Notes: generated by a model not told the origin, from the sequence alone. A stretch of DNA of 64,000 nucleotides from Lewinellaceae bacterium (GCA_020636375.1 JACJXZ010000005.1:124001-188000), one strand, 5' to 3'; positions 44,528-53,677 are shown, counted from the first letter of the stretch. Numbers and translations are program-made.

Positions 44528-46171
44528 TTAAATACCACCACGTGATTGTATATCAACCCTCAATTTGAAGGCCTTTTCAATAACATCCAGCCTTGCTTTC
44601 CTGGGATCGGGCTTGCCAACGGCATGACCATCGCGCTGAAATTCCATGATCTCATTTGTTTTGGTTCGGAAAGCAGGCCATTTGGGCAGTCCCTTGCCAT
44701 TGGGATCGCCGGTCTTGGCGAAGTTGGCCCAATAGGTGTTCATCATCTGCGCTACCTCCTGGTCTTCAGGTGTTACCTCCGGGGCGCCCCAGCGCGCATT
44801 GAGGTTGTTAAATACATACGCGACTTCGGAGCCGTGTCCGGCGCCAAGCGGCATCCTCTCCCTCATTGAGGCGGGAACGTAAGAGAAAAGGTACATGTAG
44901 GCCGGTTCTCCCTTTGCAGCAAAAGCCTTAGCGGCTAAACGGCCCGGCTCGGCCCATACCCAGTCCGTGTTAAACTTTGTGATCACTTCAGCGAATTCTT
45001 TGCTGCCATCAGGATCATAGGCAGTTTTTGCCTCATTCGCAAGTTCTCCGAACAGTGAAAACAGTTCTTCCTTTGAATTGCTGGAATTAACAAAACCTCC
45101 GCCAATTTCTGCATTCGTATTCCCGATGATGAGTGGAACGCGTGCCTGTCTGCCGGCTTTGTACGCGCTTTCGGCAGTCTCTACCACCAGTTTACCGTCG
45201 AGTATAGGCCCCGGATAGGTACGTGGGCCTCCCTGGCCATCAGTTTCCCGTCCTCCGTCCACAATCTTTTCCACGCTCAGTTCACGCAGCTTGGCCAGCG
45301 CGGCCGCATCCGTGCCTTCGATCCCATGTTTACGCGCAAATTTTATCCCGATCGTTTCTGCCGAAACGGGGTAGTACGGATCGGCCTTTTCTTCACGGAT
45401 CGGCCTTCCAGTCAGGACCCCGTCGCGGCCTCCGCCAGACTCACTGATCGCCTTATGGAAAAGACCTTGTGCAGCCGGCATGGTCAATAGTGAATGTACG
45501 GAGACGCCACCGGCTGAGAAACCGAAAATGGTGACATTGTCCGGATCGCCTCCGAATGCGGCAATGTTTTCCTGCACCCATTGTAGAGCGGCGATCTGGT
45601 CCATGTAGGCGTAACTGCCTTTGGGTTCTTCCGGATGCTCCGTGCTCAAGGCAGGAAAGGCAAAATGGCCGAGGCGCCCCAGGCGATAGTTGAAAGTCAT
45701 CAGGATGACGCCTTGCCCGGCAAATTCATTCCCTGAAGTGGCAGGGCCGGAGCCACTTCCTCCTACGAAACCGCCGCCGTGTATCCACACCATGACCGGT
45801 AGCTTAGCTCCCGGCTTAGTCCCGGCAGGCAGCCACAAGTTGAGATACAGGCAATCTTCCGATGAGCCTTCAGTAATTGATCCGGGGGTTGCACCCCATC
45901 CTGCCTGTGCACAATCTGTGCCAAACTCGCTCGCATCACGCACTCCTTCCCATGCGGGTACAGGTTGGGGCGGGCGCCAGCGATATTCGCCGACCGGTGG
46001 GGCAGCATATGGAATCCCCTTTAAGGCCGAGACATCCCCTTCGGTTACGCCTCGAACAACACCCGATTTAATACGGACAGTCGATATTTCATCCTCGGCG
46101 GCAGAAGGTTGTGCGAAGGCCCATTGTGCACTGATTATGACTAAAAGTAGTCCGATGATTGATGTTTTCAT
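44528..46171 (-). CDS. secreted type B carboxylesterase
   Basis: ATG 46169-46171 (MKTSIIGLLLVIISAQWAFAQ) gives 547 residues and a clean signal peptide. The alpha/beta-hydrolase carboxylesterase features are all present: SEDCLYLNLWLPAG, oxyanion-hole WIHGGGFVGGSGSG, nucleophile Ser in FGFSAGGVSV (the family norm is GESAGG, so Phe replaces Glu), and the His in GAGHGSEVAYVF. It should hydrolyse carboxylic esters in the periplasm. It is 10 bp downstream of the DLH-like gene, in the same operon. Confidence 0.9.
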   Translation of the reverse strand: MKTSIIGLLLVIISAQWAFAQPSAAEDEISTVRIKSGVVRGVTEGDVSALKGIPYAAPPVGEYRWRPPQPVPAWEGVRDASEFGTDCAQAGWGATPGSITEGSSEDCLYLNLWLPAGTKPGAKLPVMVWIHGGGFVGGSGSGPATSGNEFAGQGVILMTFNYRLGRLGHFAFPALSTEHPEEPKGSYAYMDQIAALQWVQENIAAFGGDPDNVTIFGFSAGGVSVHSLLTMPAAQGLFHKAISESGGGRDGVLTGRPIREEKADPYYPVSAETIGIKFARKHGIEGTDAAALAKLRELSVEKIVDGGRETDGQGGPRTYPGPILDGKLVVETAESAYKAGRQARVPLIIGNTNAEIGGGFVNSSNSKEELFSLFGELANEAKTAYDPDGSKEFAEVITKFNTDWVWAEPGRLAAKAFAAKGEPAYMYLFSYVPASMRERMPLGAGHGSEVAYVFNNLNARWGAPEVTPEDQEVAQMMNTYWANFAKTGDPNGKGLPKWPAFRTKTNEIMEFQRDGHAVGKPDPRKARLDVIEKAFKLRVDIQSRGGI

Positions 46172-46181
46172 ACCGTTGTTT

Positions 46182-47234
46182 TTACAAAAATTCACCAAAG
46201 AACTCGTTGAGCTTGTTCATGGTCTGAGCTACGTATTCAGGAACATAATAAGTCTGAATATGAGTAGCGCCTTCAATCAGAAATAACTCCTTTTGTTTCG
46301 TGCCCGTTGCGAGTTGAAAAGCGCTGTCAGTCATGTAATAGGTATCCGCTTTGCTTCCCGCTATCATCAACAAGGGCTGATTGATGAGATCCATGTTGGT
46401 GGTGGCATCAAACTCCATAAGGTCGAGCAGGCTACTCATCGTATAGCGGAATGTGGAATTGGGGTGCGCATGGGTTCTGTGGTAATAATAATGCCCTTCG
46501 CGGTACAGGTCAAACGGCATTTTGTCTGCCATTTCATCGGTTATTTTTGCGTCTGCGGCATAACGAATTTCATTACCTGCTGCTTCCAGGGCACGGGCTT
46601 CGGAAGCTGCTTTCAATCGTTCCTGGATGGTGGAAAGTTGCGAGTTCATGAATCCATTACGCCTTACCAGGCCTGAATTAAACATGCTCAGAGTAGCCAC
46701 GGCTTTAAATCGCTTATCGGTTTGAGCTACCTTTAGCGAATAGCCCCCGCCACCACAGATACCCAATAAGCCCAGGTGATCCGCATTTACACCTGCGTAT
46801 TGCGTAATAAAATTTGCCATCCCGCGGATGTCCTCAATGCGATTCGCCGGCTTATCCACATTGCGCGGCTCACCGCCGCTCGCTCCTTGGTAGGAAGCAT
46901 CGGCAGCAATGGCAATATACCCCGATTCAGCCAAACGCTGTGCATACAATCCGGCAACCTGCTCTTTAACACCGCCGTTGGGGTGAGCCACCACTACCGC
47001 CGGATAATGCTTAGACGGATCATAGCCGGCGGGAGTGTAAACATTAGCCGCAATATCCATTCCATTCAGTTTATAGCTGACAGGATGGATATTCACCTCG
47101 CCCGATACATTTTTTGTAATGGCATCCTGATAAACCAGGCCAAAAGGATTGTTAGGCTTGGTTTGGCCTGAAGAAATGATGCTTGTTGTCATAAGCATAA
47201 CTATCAAAATATGGTTTCTAATTTGTCTTTTCAT
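46182..47234 (-). CDS. dienelactone-hydrolase-like alpha/beta hydrolase, exported
   Basis: The 350-residue protein has a signal peptide (ILIVMLMTTSIISSGQ). The nucleophile elbow GLLGICGGGGYSLKVAQ contains Cys in place of Ser, as in dienelactone hydrolases, followed by LLMIAGSKADTYY (Asp region) and a late GATHIQTYY (His). It resembles YcjY-like hydrolases. It is probably a lactone or ester hydrolase in the same pathway as its neighbours. It lies 26 bp after the upstream hydrolase gene. Confidence 0.88.
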   Translation of the reverse strand: MKRQIRNHILIVMLMTTSIISSGQTKPNNPFGLVYQDAITKNVSGEVNIHPVSYKLNGMDIAANVYTPAGYDPSKHYPAVVVAHPNGGVKEQVAGLYAQRLAESGYIAIAADASYQGASGGEPRNVDKPANRIEDIRGMANFITQYAGVNADHLGLLGICGGGGYSLKVAQTDKRFKAVATLSMFNSGLVRRNGFMNSQLSTIQERLKAASEARALEAAGNEIRYAADAKITDEMADKMPFDLYREGHYYYHRTHAHPNSTFRYTMSSLLDLMEFDATTNMDLINQPLLMIAGSKADTYYMTDSAFQLATGTKQKELFLIEGATHIQTYYVPEYVAQTMNKLNEFFGEFL

Positions 47235-47260
47235 CTTATTAAAATTGTTTTATCCCCTAA

Positions 47261-48331
47261 TCACTTATCCAAACCTTTCTCCTTTAGCCATTCTGACATT
47301 AAATCGGCTATTTCCACATTGTTCAGGTCTGAAAATGGGAAATGTGTATTGCCTTTGATACCGATTTCAGGCAGATGCACTACTGTTACATCCCCTCCAT
47401 GTTTATTCACCGCATCTCTCCACAACCGGGCCATTTCAAGGCGCGCACGCCAGCCATCCGTACCGGGATTTGGATCCGGTGCAGCCGGGATGTTATCGCC
47501 GTAATAAATGATGACCGGGATTTTTGTAAGCTTTGAAAATTCGTCCATTGAAACACTCACCGCTTCCAGCGGGCCTGCCGAATTTTCAATTGGAGCGGGC
47601 ACCTCGCTTTCAGGAAATGGAAAGCCGGAGCCGGGTTCATAGGAGACAATTGCCCGAACGTTTGGGTTTTTCATGGCCGTGGCCCATCCGAACCCGCCTG
47701 CATGAGAATGTGTGACGAGAATGCCGTCGCCAATTTTATCAAAAAGTTTAGAGGTGGCATCAGTAATTACCTCTTCATCAAATCCCCCGATATTGGGCGC
47801 CATTTGCCGGAAGTATTGATTTAACGTTTCCTCATCTTTGGCAAACTGCACACCCGGAAAATAGTCCGGCCATACCCCAATTCGAAACACATTGAACCAC
47901 AACTGCTCATCCGGAGTAGGCGTTATGGTAGCCTCAACTGTACTGCGGCTTGCCCTTCCACGCCTTGGCTGATCGAGCAAATAGACGCTGAAACCTCGCC
48001 TTAAAAAAATATTCTGGAACCCCTCTCTTCCATCTGGGGTAGTCTCCCATGTTTTTGAAAACTGGCCGAAGCCGTGCCAGAATACGAGAGGTAATTCCCT
48101 GCCCTTTTCGGGTATCTGATAGAATACGTAGGCGTGGTCGCCATGAAACGTCTGGCCTTCAGGAGTGCGCTTGATCGGGTCAAATGTTCCCGGATTGGCA
48201 ATGACCGAACCGCCAACTGCAAAACTGCCTTGATCCTGAATAACCATCGCCCGGTTTGCCCTCTTGACGGCACATCCTGATAATACTATCAGGAATAAAA
48301 TGGGCAAAATCTTCGATATTAAGTTTCTCAT
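47261..48331 (-). CDS. alpha/beta hydrolase lipoprotein
   Basis: The 356-residue protein has a lipobox (LFLIVLSGC-AV). The fold is indicated by LPLVFWHGFGQFSKTWE (oxyanion region) and ILVTHSHAGGFGWATA as the nucleophile elbow (Ser between two His). The late acid and His are in VIIYYGDNIPA and GNTHFPFSD. Substrate is unknown. It follows the cupin gene by 18 bp, so it is translationally close-packed in the operon. Confidence 0.85.
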   Translation of the reverse strand: MRNLISKILPILFLIVLSGCAVKRANRAMVIQDQGSFAVGGSVIANPGTFDPIKRTPEGQTFHGDHAYVFYQIPEKGRELPLVFWHGFGQFSKTWETTPDGREGFQNIFLRRGFSVYLLDQPRRGRASRSTVEATITPTPDEQLWFNVFRIGVWPDYFPGVQFAKDEETLNQYFRQMAPNIGGFDEEVITDATSKLFDKIGDGILVTHSHAGGFGWATAMKNPNVRAIVSYEPGSGFPFPESEVPAPIENSAGPLEAVSVSMDEFSKLTKIPVIIYYGDNIPAAPDPNPGTDGWRARLEMARLWRDAVNKHGGDVTVVHLPEIGIKGNTHFPFSDLNNVEIADLMSEWLKEKGLDK

Positions 48332-48349
48332 TTTTCCAGATTTTGAAAA

Positions 48350-48841
48350 TCATTTACTCGCATCGTATTCTTCATCGGTTACCGGTTGCAGCCATTCTGT
48401 TGGGCCATTTTCCCTGCCGGTGATAGCAATTTGTATAAACTGCTGATCCGGGCTTGCGCCATGCCAGTGTGGAATATTAGGAGGGCACTTCACCGCATCG
48501 CCTTTGTGAAGGATCCTCTTCGGGCTGCCTTTCTCCTGATAATAACCTACGCCTCCCGTGGCCAGTATAATTTGCCCGGCAGGGTGTAAGTGCCAGTTAG
48601 TTCTGGCGCCCGGTTCGAAGGTTACGCTTCCGACCGCGTTGAAATTCGTGCTGTCACTCACAACCAGAGACGTAAGCCAGGCCGTACCGTGAAAATGGCC
48701 GTTTTCAATTTTTTCGCCCTTTGGGAAGATCAGGCCTTCTCGTACATTATCCGGATCAGCTCCGGTTTGAGCATCAGGATTGTTACAAGAAAACGTAGTA
48801 ATGGCAACAGAAAACAGCGCCAGGCTTATTAGCTTATTCAT
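48350..48841 (-). CDS. cupin-domain lipoprotein
   Basis: ATG 48839-48841 (MNKLISLALFSVAITTFSC) gives 163 residues with a lipobox at TTFSC-NN. A single cupin domain carries GARTNWHLHPAGQIILATGG (metal-binding His) and the second motif PPNIPHWHGASPDQQ. The family includes isomerases and dioxygenase-like enzymes acting on small carbonyl compounds. It is the first gene of the minus-strand operon, transcribed divergently from the AraC regulator. Confidence 0.88.
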   Translation of the reverse strand: MNKLISLALFSVAITTFSCNNPDAQTGADPDNVREGLIFPKGEKIENGHFHGTAWLTSLVVSDSTNFNAVGSVTFEPGARTNWHLHPAGQIILATGGVGYYQEKGSPKRILHKGDAVKCPPNIPHWHGASPDQQFIQIAITGRENGPTEWLQPVTDEEYDASK

Positions 48842-48881
48842 ATGATCTGGATAATTTGGTTTCAATTCGTTGATGACCATA

Positions 48882-48889
48882 CAAAAATA
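48882..48889 (-). promoter_or_regulatory. -7 box candidate for the cupin/hydrolase operon
   Basis: On the minus strand TATTTTTG matches TAnnTTTG and lies about 40 bp before the cupin ATG. The nearest -33-like TTG is too far (27 bp), which would suit activator dependence. Confidence 0.45.
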
Positions 48890-48962
48890 CAAAGGGCCCT
48901 TTGCTGCGGCTTACACCAATTACTGAATTGCTAACCAAGATTACGGGTTTTCTGCCGCCTCA

Positions 48963-48994
48963 TTGGAATTAACCATTCCCGAGCAGTACATTTG
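48963..48994 (+). promoter_or_regulatory. promoter of the AraC-family regulator gene
   Basis: TTG at 48963 and TACATTTG at 48987-48994 are spaced by 21 bp, matching the -33/-7 arrangement of Bacteroidota, 25 bp ahead of the regulator ATG. Confidence 0.55.
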
Positions 48995-49019
48995 AAGAGG
49001 AAACATTAACTTTTCAGCT

Positions 49020-49913
49020 ATGGAAGACATCTTGCGATTTGATACCATCAACCAATACAGTGCCTTCAATAAGCAGGAGGCATTACATCCGCTGGTCAAT
49101 GTGATCGACCTGTCAAAGGCTGATCCGAGGCGGGGCCGGCGAATGAGCTATAATTTCTATGTCATATTCCTCAAGGAGATAAAATGTGGCGACCTGCGAT
49201 ATGGCTGTAATTATTATGACTACGAAGAAGGAACGCTCGTTTTTTTGGCTCCCGGCCAGGTGATCGGAGAAAATAAAGAGGAATTCTACCAACCACAGGG
49301 TCATGCTCTGGTTTTCCATCCGGATTTCATATTAGGTACATCGCTGGGCCAACGCATTCAGGAGTATACCTTTTTTTCCTATGAAGTGGACGAAGCGCTA
49401 CATCTTTCCAGCTATGAAAAAGGAATCGTCAAAGATTGCTTTTCGAAAATAGGCTTTGAATTAAAGCAACTCATCGATAAGCATACCAAGACATTGGTTA
49501 TTTCGACTATTGAATTGTTCCTGAACTATTGCGTGCGGTTTTATGACCGGCAGTTCATTACCCGTACCAACGTCAACCAGGGTATCCTTACCCGTTTTGA
49601 AAACTTGCTTACCGAATATTTTAATTCCGGGAAAGCGGAGGAGTTGGGATTGCCTACCGTAGCCTACTGTGCTGAAAAACTCTTTGTCTCACCAAACTAT
49701 TTGGGAGATATGATCAAAAAAGAGACGGGAAAGCCCCCGCAGGAACATATTCAGTTAAAGTTGATCAGCATCGCGAAGGAGCGGATCTTTGACCCCTCGA
49801 AGAGCCTTGCAGAAATTGCTTACGAATTGGGGTTTAAACATCCGCAACATTTTAGCCGGATGTTTAAAAAGGAGACTGGAGTGGCGCCAAGTGAATTTCG
49901 GAATATGAATTAG
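49020..49913 (+). CDS. AraC-family transcriptional regulator
   Basis: The 297-residue protein has an N-terminal cupin-like sensing domain (YDYEEGTLVFLAPGQVIG). C-terminal AraC helix-turn-helix pairs follow: TVAYCAEKLFVSPNYLGDMIKKETGK and LAEIAYELGFKHPQHFSRMFKKETGVAPSEFR. It is divergent from the cupin/hydrolase operon across a 178-bp promoter region, the normal position of its direct regulator. GC content of this gene and the operon is lower than that of the surrounding genes. Confidence 0.93.
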   Translation: MEDILRFDTINQYSAFNKQEALHPLVNVIDLSKADPRRGRRMSYNFYVIFLKEIKCGDLRYGCNYYDYEEGTLVFLAPGQVIGENKEEFYQPQGHALVFHPDFILGTSLGQRIQEYTFFSYEVDEALHLSSYEKGIVKDCFSKIGFELKQLIDKHTKTLVISTIELFLNYCVRFYDRQFITRTNVNQGILTRFENLLTEYFNSGKAEELGLPTVAYCAEKLFVSPNYLGDMIKKETGKPPQEHIQLKLISIAKERIFDPSKSLAEIAYELGFKHPQHFSRMFKKETGVAPSEFRNMN

Positions 49914-50087
49914 TGGACACAGGTAATCCCATCAGTTATTAAAACTACTTGTAAGCATGCGATTTATCGTGACCTAAATATAAATAACTGTGCTGAAGCA
50001 GCAGCTAATGGCACCTGTTTTTAACGGGTCTCTTGCGGCCAGCCGGGCAAAACATACTTACGCACCAGATAAATCTGGCACGTCCGG

Positions 50088-52736
50088 TCAACGCTGCACG
50101 GCCAGCTTGCCGGCGCCGAGGAACCCATCGGCCTGGAACTTCACCATGTATATCCCTTCCGGCAATCGGCTGACGTCCAGCAATACTGTTTCTCCCGATA
50201 CCTCTCCGAGATAGTCTGCCCGGATAGTTTTTCCTGACAGGTCAACGATGGTTACCCAGGCGTTGGCGTAGGCCTGGCCGCTGCCGAGTTCGAGGCGGGC
50301 CTGGCTGCCGGCCGGGTTGGGCGACAACCGCAGGGCGGCTACGGCTTCTTTGGAATTCGTTCCTACGGTAGGGATGCAGTCCACATTCGTGCCCAGGTGC
50401 AGGCGCACGACGGGTACGATGTTGTAGCCGAAGCCGATGGTGCTGAAGTCACCGGTATTGCCGACATCGAGCACGCTGGCATACTGCTGGTTCTCCAGGG
50501 AATCGTTGGCAAACCAGGTCGCCTGATAGTCGATGGTGTCGGAGGCCAGCATAAAGCAATTCACGTCGAAGGATTCGTACTGTACGGCAACCATATAGTA
50601 GGCGTCGTCCTCCAGGTTGATGCCCACGGTGTCCACGGAAATGGGGATTCGGATCAGGTCGTTGCCATCCAGTTCGGAAAAGAAGTAGGAGTTGAACGCC
50701 AGGATATCGTATTCGCCTTCGTTGATGAGCCCATCCTGGTTGGCATCGCCGTTCCAGCGGTTCAGGAAGATAGTGACTTCTTCGTTGTTGTTGGCCAACT
50801 GGCGGGCGTTGCCGACGCCGAAGGTGACGGAGCAGGCGTAGAAGCCCTGGCCTCTGGGCACGTAGAAGAGATTGCCGTAAGTATAGGATCTGCTCTCGGC
50901 CGGCGCGATATCCCGCGTAGGGCCGAATTCCTTGGCGAAGGTGAGGTTCGAAACGGTGAAACGCCAGCGCACGGTGTCGTCCTCCGGGCGGTCGTCCGGC
51001 CGGTTGTGGCCTACGGCGTAAAACGCTTCGTACTCGCCGGGCTGAGCGATGGAAGCCGCCTCCAGCTTGCGGCCGAAAAACACGTTCTCGACCAGAGAGT
51101 CGACGGGGACGTCGCCGTAGAATAAAGTGTCGGCGTAGACGATGGCGTTGCTTCCTTTTTGGCGCACCATTGCTTCCAGCCGAACCGCTTCAGCTGTCTC
51201 TCTTCCAATATTGACCACGTCGCAGAGCAGGGTCACATCCTGGAGCTGGTTGGCCGGCGTGACGGCATTGGGGGTGACGGCGAAAAAGTTGCGGTTGGCT
51301 TTCATGTCGTGGGCTTCCCTTCTCACCAGGGCGATATCGTCGATCACCCAGAAGTAGAAATCGCCCGCCCAGGTAAATTTAAGGCGGAAATCGCTGTTGC
51401 CTTCGATGTCCGGCAAGGCAAAATAAACCTTGTTGTTAAAAGGCGGCAGGTCAAACAGATTAGAAGCGGTAACCGGCGTTTGGTAGGGGTTGACGTTGAT
51501 GGGGTCGCTCCAGTTCTGGCCGCCGTTGGTGCTGTAGGCGAAGGAGGTAATGTAGCGTGCGCCTTCCTGGGTTTGCGGCGCGCCGGGGGCGATGTTGCCG
51601 AGCCAGCCCATCTGGTAGAACTGCAGGGCGAGGGGGACGTCGACTCCGGACAGGTCAATGGGTGGGGAGATCAGTTCGCAGACGAACGCTTTGGGGGGTG
51701 CCTGGCCGGGTTCCTCCCCCCGGGTGTTGTAGAAGTCGGCATTGAAGGCCATGGCCCCTTCGGATGCGGTTGGGGCATGAATGAAGGCTTCCCGTTGGGC
51801 GAAACCGATGCCGTATCCGTTGCTCACGTCGCCGTAGGGCGTCCACTTCCAGAGGGAATCAGGGGGCAGGGGCGCGTTGGCCGCCCACCCGTTGATGCCA
51901 TTGTCGAAGCTTTCGAAGAAGACGGCGTCATCGGGGCGGGCGGGGTTCTGGGTACTCAGCAGGACGTCGTCGACGAGCCAGGCGAACTCGTTGTTGCCGC
52001 GCCATTCCCATTCCAGGCGGACCTCCGGGCGGTTGGCCGCGAGCTGGCTGATGTCCAGCGTGACGATATAAGCCCGGCCGCCGGACAATTCCCCGACAGG
52101 GGCCACCTGAAGGGTATTGTTCCTTTCGAGCATGCTGAAGGGCCGGTAGACCTTCATGCCGGCATTCGACCGCACCCGGAGGACTGCGTTGGCGGCAGGG
52201 TTGCGGCTGACCGTGCCGATCGCCGCCTGAAATTGCAGGTACACCTTACTCCGGCCGGCACAGTTGACCGGCCGGCTGACCAGGCGGCTGATGTGGCCGT
52301 CGCCGGGCAGGTTGCCGGCCTGGCCGGAGTTGAGCATGGCGTAACCGTCGCCAGCCGTGGCGGATTTGAAGTGGGCCAGCACGGGAGGCATGCCCGCCAG
52401 CCCGCAGGCCGCCGCCCCGGAACACACCTGCCAGAGGACGCCGTTGCCCGATTCATCAACCGTCTCCCAGCCGGCGGGCAGGGCACCGCCGTCAAACCGG
52501 GCTTCAAAAAAGGCCTGAGCCGCACCCCGGGGGGCGAACAGCAGAAAGATGGCAAAGCAGGCCAGTGCGCCGGGAATGAAGTTCCGGAGCAGTTGTTTGT
52601 TGTTGGTTATTGTCCATTTGCAGCCTCTAAGCCGTTGATTGCCAGCGAACAACCAACAACGGCATTTTGTTCCCGGCAGGAAAATAACTGCCCCCTTATT
52701 TAGTGCCAACAGCACCAGGGTATAGATACGTGTCAT
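50088..52736 (-). CDS. secreted T9SS type A sorting-domain protein with repeat-derived N-terminus
   Basis: The 882-residue frame (ATG 52734-52736) includes at residues 48-75 a perfect signal peptide region (LLRNFIPGALACFAIFLLFAPRGAAQ), but no ATG, GTG or TTG directly precedes it. The only in-frame starts lie beyond the dispersed repeat at 52650-52720. The mature part has jelly-roll-like beta modules (LPAGWETVDESGNGVLWQV, FYFWVIDDIALVRRE) and a dockerin-like GDANQDGLINEGEYD. The C-terminal sorting domain is LRLSPNPAGSQARLEL ... LPEGIYMVKFQADG ... KLAVQR. It is exported by type IX secretion and surface-attached; enzymatic function is not evident. Confidence 0.82.
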   Translation of the reverse strand: MTRIYTLVLLALNKGAVIFLPGTKCRCWLFAGNQRLRGCKWTITNNKQLLRNFIPGALACFAIFLLFAPRGAAQAFFEARFDGGALPAGWETVDESGNGVLWQVCSGAAACGLAGMPPVLAHFKSATAGDGYAMLNSGQAGNLPGDGHISRLVSRPVNCAGRSKVYLQFQAAIGTVSRNPAANAVLRVRSNAGMKVYRPFSMLERNNTLQVAPVGELSGGRAYIVTLDISQLAANRPEVRLEWEWRGNNEFAWLVDDVLLSTQNPARPDDAVFFESFDNGINGWAANAPLPPDSLWKWTPYGDVSNGYGIGFAQREAFIHAPTASEGAMAFNADFYNTRGEEPGQAPPKAFVCELISPPIDLSGVDVPLALQFYQMGWLGNIAPGAPQTQEGARYITSFAYSTNGGQNWSDPINVNPYQTPVTASNLFDLPPFNNKVYFALPDIEGNSDFRLKFTWAGDFYFWVIDDIALVRREAHDMKANRNFFAVTPNAVTPANQLQDVTLLCDVVNIGRETAEAVRLEAMVRQKGSNAIVYADTLFYGDVPVDSLVENVFFGRKLEAASIAQPGEYEAFYAVGHNRPDDRPEDDTVRWRFTVSNLTFAKEFGPTRDIAPAESRSYTYGNLFYVPRGQGFYACSVTFGVGNARQLANNNEEVTIFLNRWNGDANQDGLINEGEYDILAFNSYFFSELDGNDLIRIPISVDTVGINLEDDAYYMVAVQYESFDVNCFMLASDTIDYQATWFANDSLENQQYASVLDVGNTGDFSTIGFGYNIVPVVRLHLGTNVDCIPTVGTNSKEAVAALRLSPNPAGSQARLELGSGQAYANAWVTIVDLSGKTIRADYLGEVSGETVLLDVSRLPEGIYMVKFQADGFLGAGKLAVQR
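52650..52720 (-). repeat. second copy of the GCTGTTGGCACTAAATAA dispersed repeat
   Basis: Reverse-oriented copy of 18952-19024 with about five differences over 60 bp. It overlaps the 5' end of the T9SS gene's open frame. The 297-bp gap upstream (52737-53033) shows nothing recognisable. Confidence 0.75.
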
Positions 52737-53033
52737 AGGCAAAAAGTGTTTACTATGGGTTAAAGATGACTCGCGCCCTTCTATTCACACTGCATTGCGA
52801 TAAAATTCTCGCAGCAGGAGTTCATGCCGAAAAATCACCGGCGGTAAGGAACGGTTGCATGACGACGTGAAGGCGAACAATAAATATAACCAAAAAGGAC
52901 TTGATGCAAAAGGCGAATGGGTAAGCGGGTCGTTTGGGTTGCTAAATCCTGTGGGCTGGCGGTGTGAGGATGCCCCGCCTTGATCCGCCCCGGGTGGGAA
53001 AGGTCAAAACAGGGCACTCCTCCTGCGTTAACC

Positions 53034-53530
53034 TCACCGCTTCTGTTCGTACGCCTCCAGGAAGCGGTAAGGATACAACTCCCCCGGTTCGCTCGCCGCA
53101 TTCAACCGCTCCATTTCCTCATTAGAGAGTTCCAGCTCCGCCGACCGTAGGTTGTCTTCCAGTTGCACCATGGTGCGGGCGCCGATGATGAGGCTACCCG
53201 TCCAAGGTTGGACAGCAGAAAGGGGAAAGCCGAGCGGAGTCGAGGCCAAGCGTGTGCAGGAGGCATGGAGTGTCCAACCTTAGACGGGTAGCCGATGATG
53301 ACGCTGGTGACGGCGGGGCGCCCGGGCCCGGGCCGACAATCTTTCCGACTTTCCGGCGTTGTAAACATTGGCGGTATCCAGGTGGTTGCCCCCGGCATCG
53401 AGAAAGCGGTCGATGACCTTCTGCGCCTCTTCGGCGGGCGTCCCTTTGCTGCGGGGTCGCCGAAGGTCATGGTGCCTAATGACAGATCGGTGAGGAAAAG
53501 GCCGGAACGGCCGAGCTGGCGGTACTGCAT
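53034..53530 (-). pseudogene. aldo/keto reductase, internally deleted, frameshifted and interrupted by an element
   Basis: The N-terminus MQYRQLGRSGLFLTDLSLGT and DAGGNHLDTANVYNAGKSE (catalytic-Tyr region) are aldo/keto reductase, as is the end SLIIGARTMVQLEDNLRSAE ... YRFLEAYEQKR. Between them three lesions are visible: a one-base shift near 53450, a deletion of some 200 codons near 53330, and the 102-bp element at 53192-53293. Removing the element and one copy of GATGATGA restores TSVIIGARTMVQLEDN exactly. It is non-functional. Confidence 0.85.
53192..53293. mobile_element. 102-bp element, exact 8-bp target duplication, inside a pseudogene
   Basis: The 22-bp terminal inverted repeats start GGCTACCCGTC and end GACGGGTAGCC. 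GATGATGA is present at 53184-53191 and 53294-53301. The interior is about 97 percent identical to the 63622 copy in reverse orientation. No coding capacity. It occupies the VIIG codons of the aldo/keto reductase, giving an unambiguous empty-site reconstruction. Confidence 0.9.
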
Positions 53531-53542
53531 AGGGTTGGTTTT

Positions 53543-53632
53543 GGTGGTGTATTAAATCCGTTGAATTTTCGGTGCAAATGGAGAGCGGACCTCCAGGTCC
53601 GCTGAATGGATCAACGGATTTAATACACCACC
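53543..53632. mobile_element. 90-bp MITE-like element of the TTAAATCCGTTGA family, 9-bp target duplication
   Basis: Perfect 22-bp inverted ends begin GGTGGTGTATTAAATCCG. GTTGGTTTT is repeated at 53534-53542 and 53633-53641. The core hairpin GCGGACCTCCAGGTCCGC is shared with 12272. It sits in the divergent promoter region, 3 bp upstream of the broken reductase start and 45 bp before the T9SS protein at 53678. Confidence 0.85.
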
Positions 53633-53677
53633 GTTGGTTTTTATCTTTCAATAATAATCGCGCTCAATGATAAAACA

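Noticed and set aside
51159..52703. 514-codon plus-strand open frame
   Set aside because: Antisense shadow of the T9SS type A protein.
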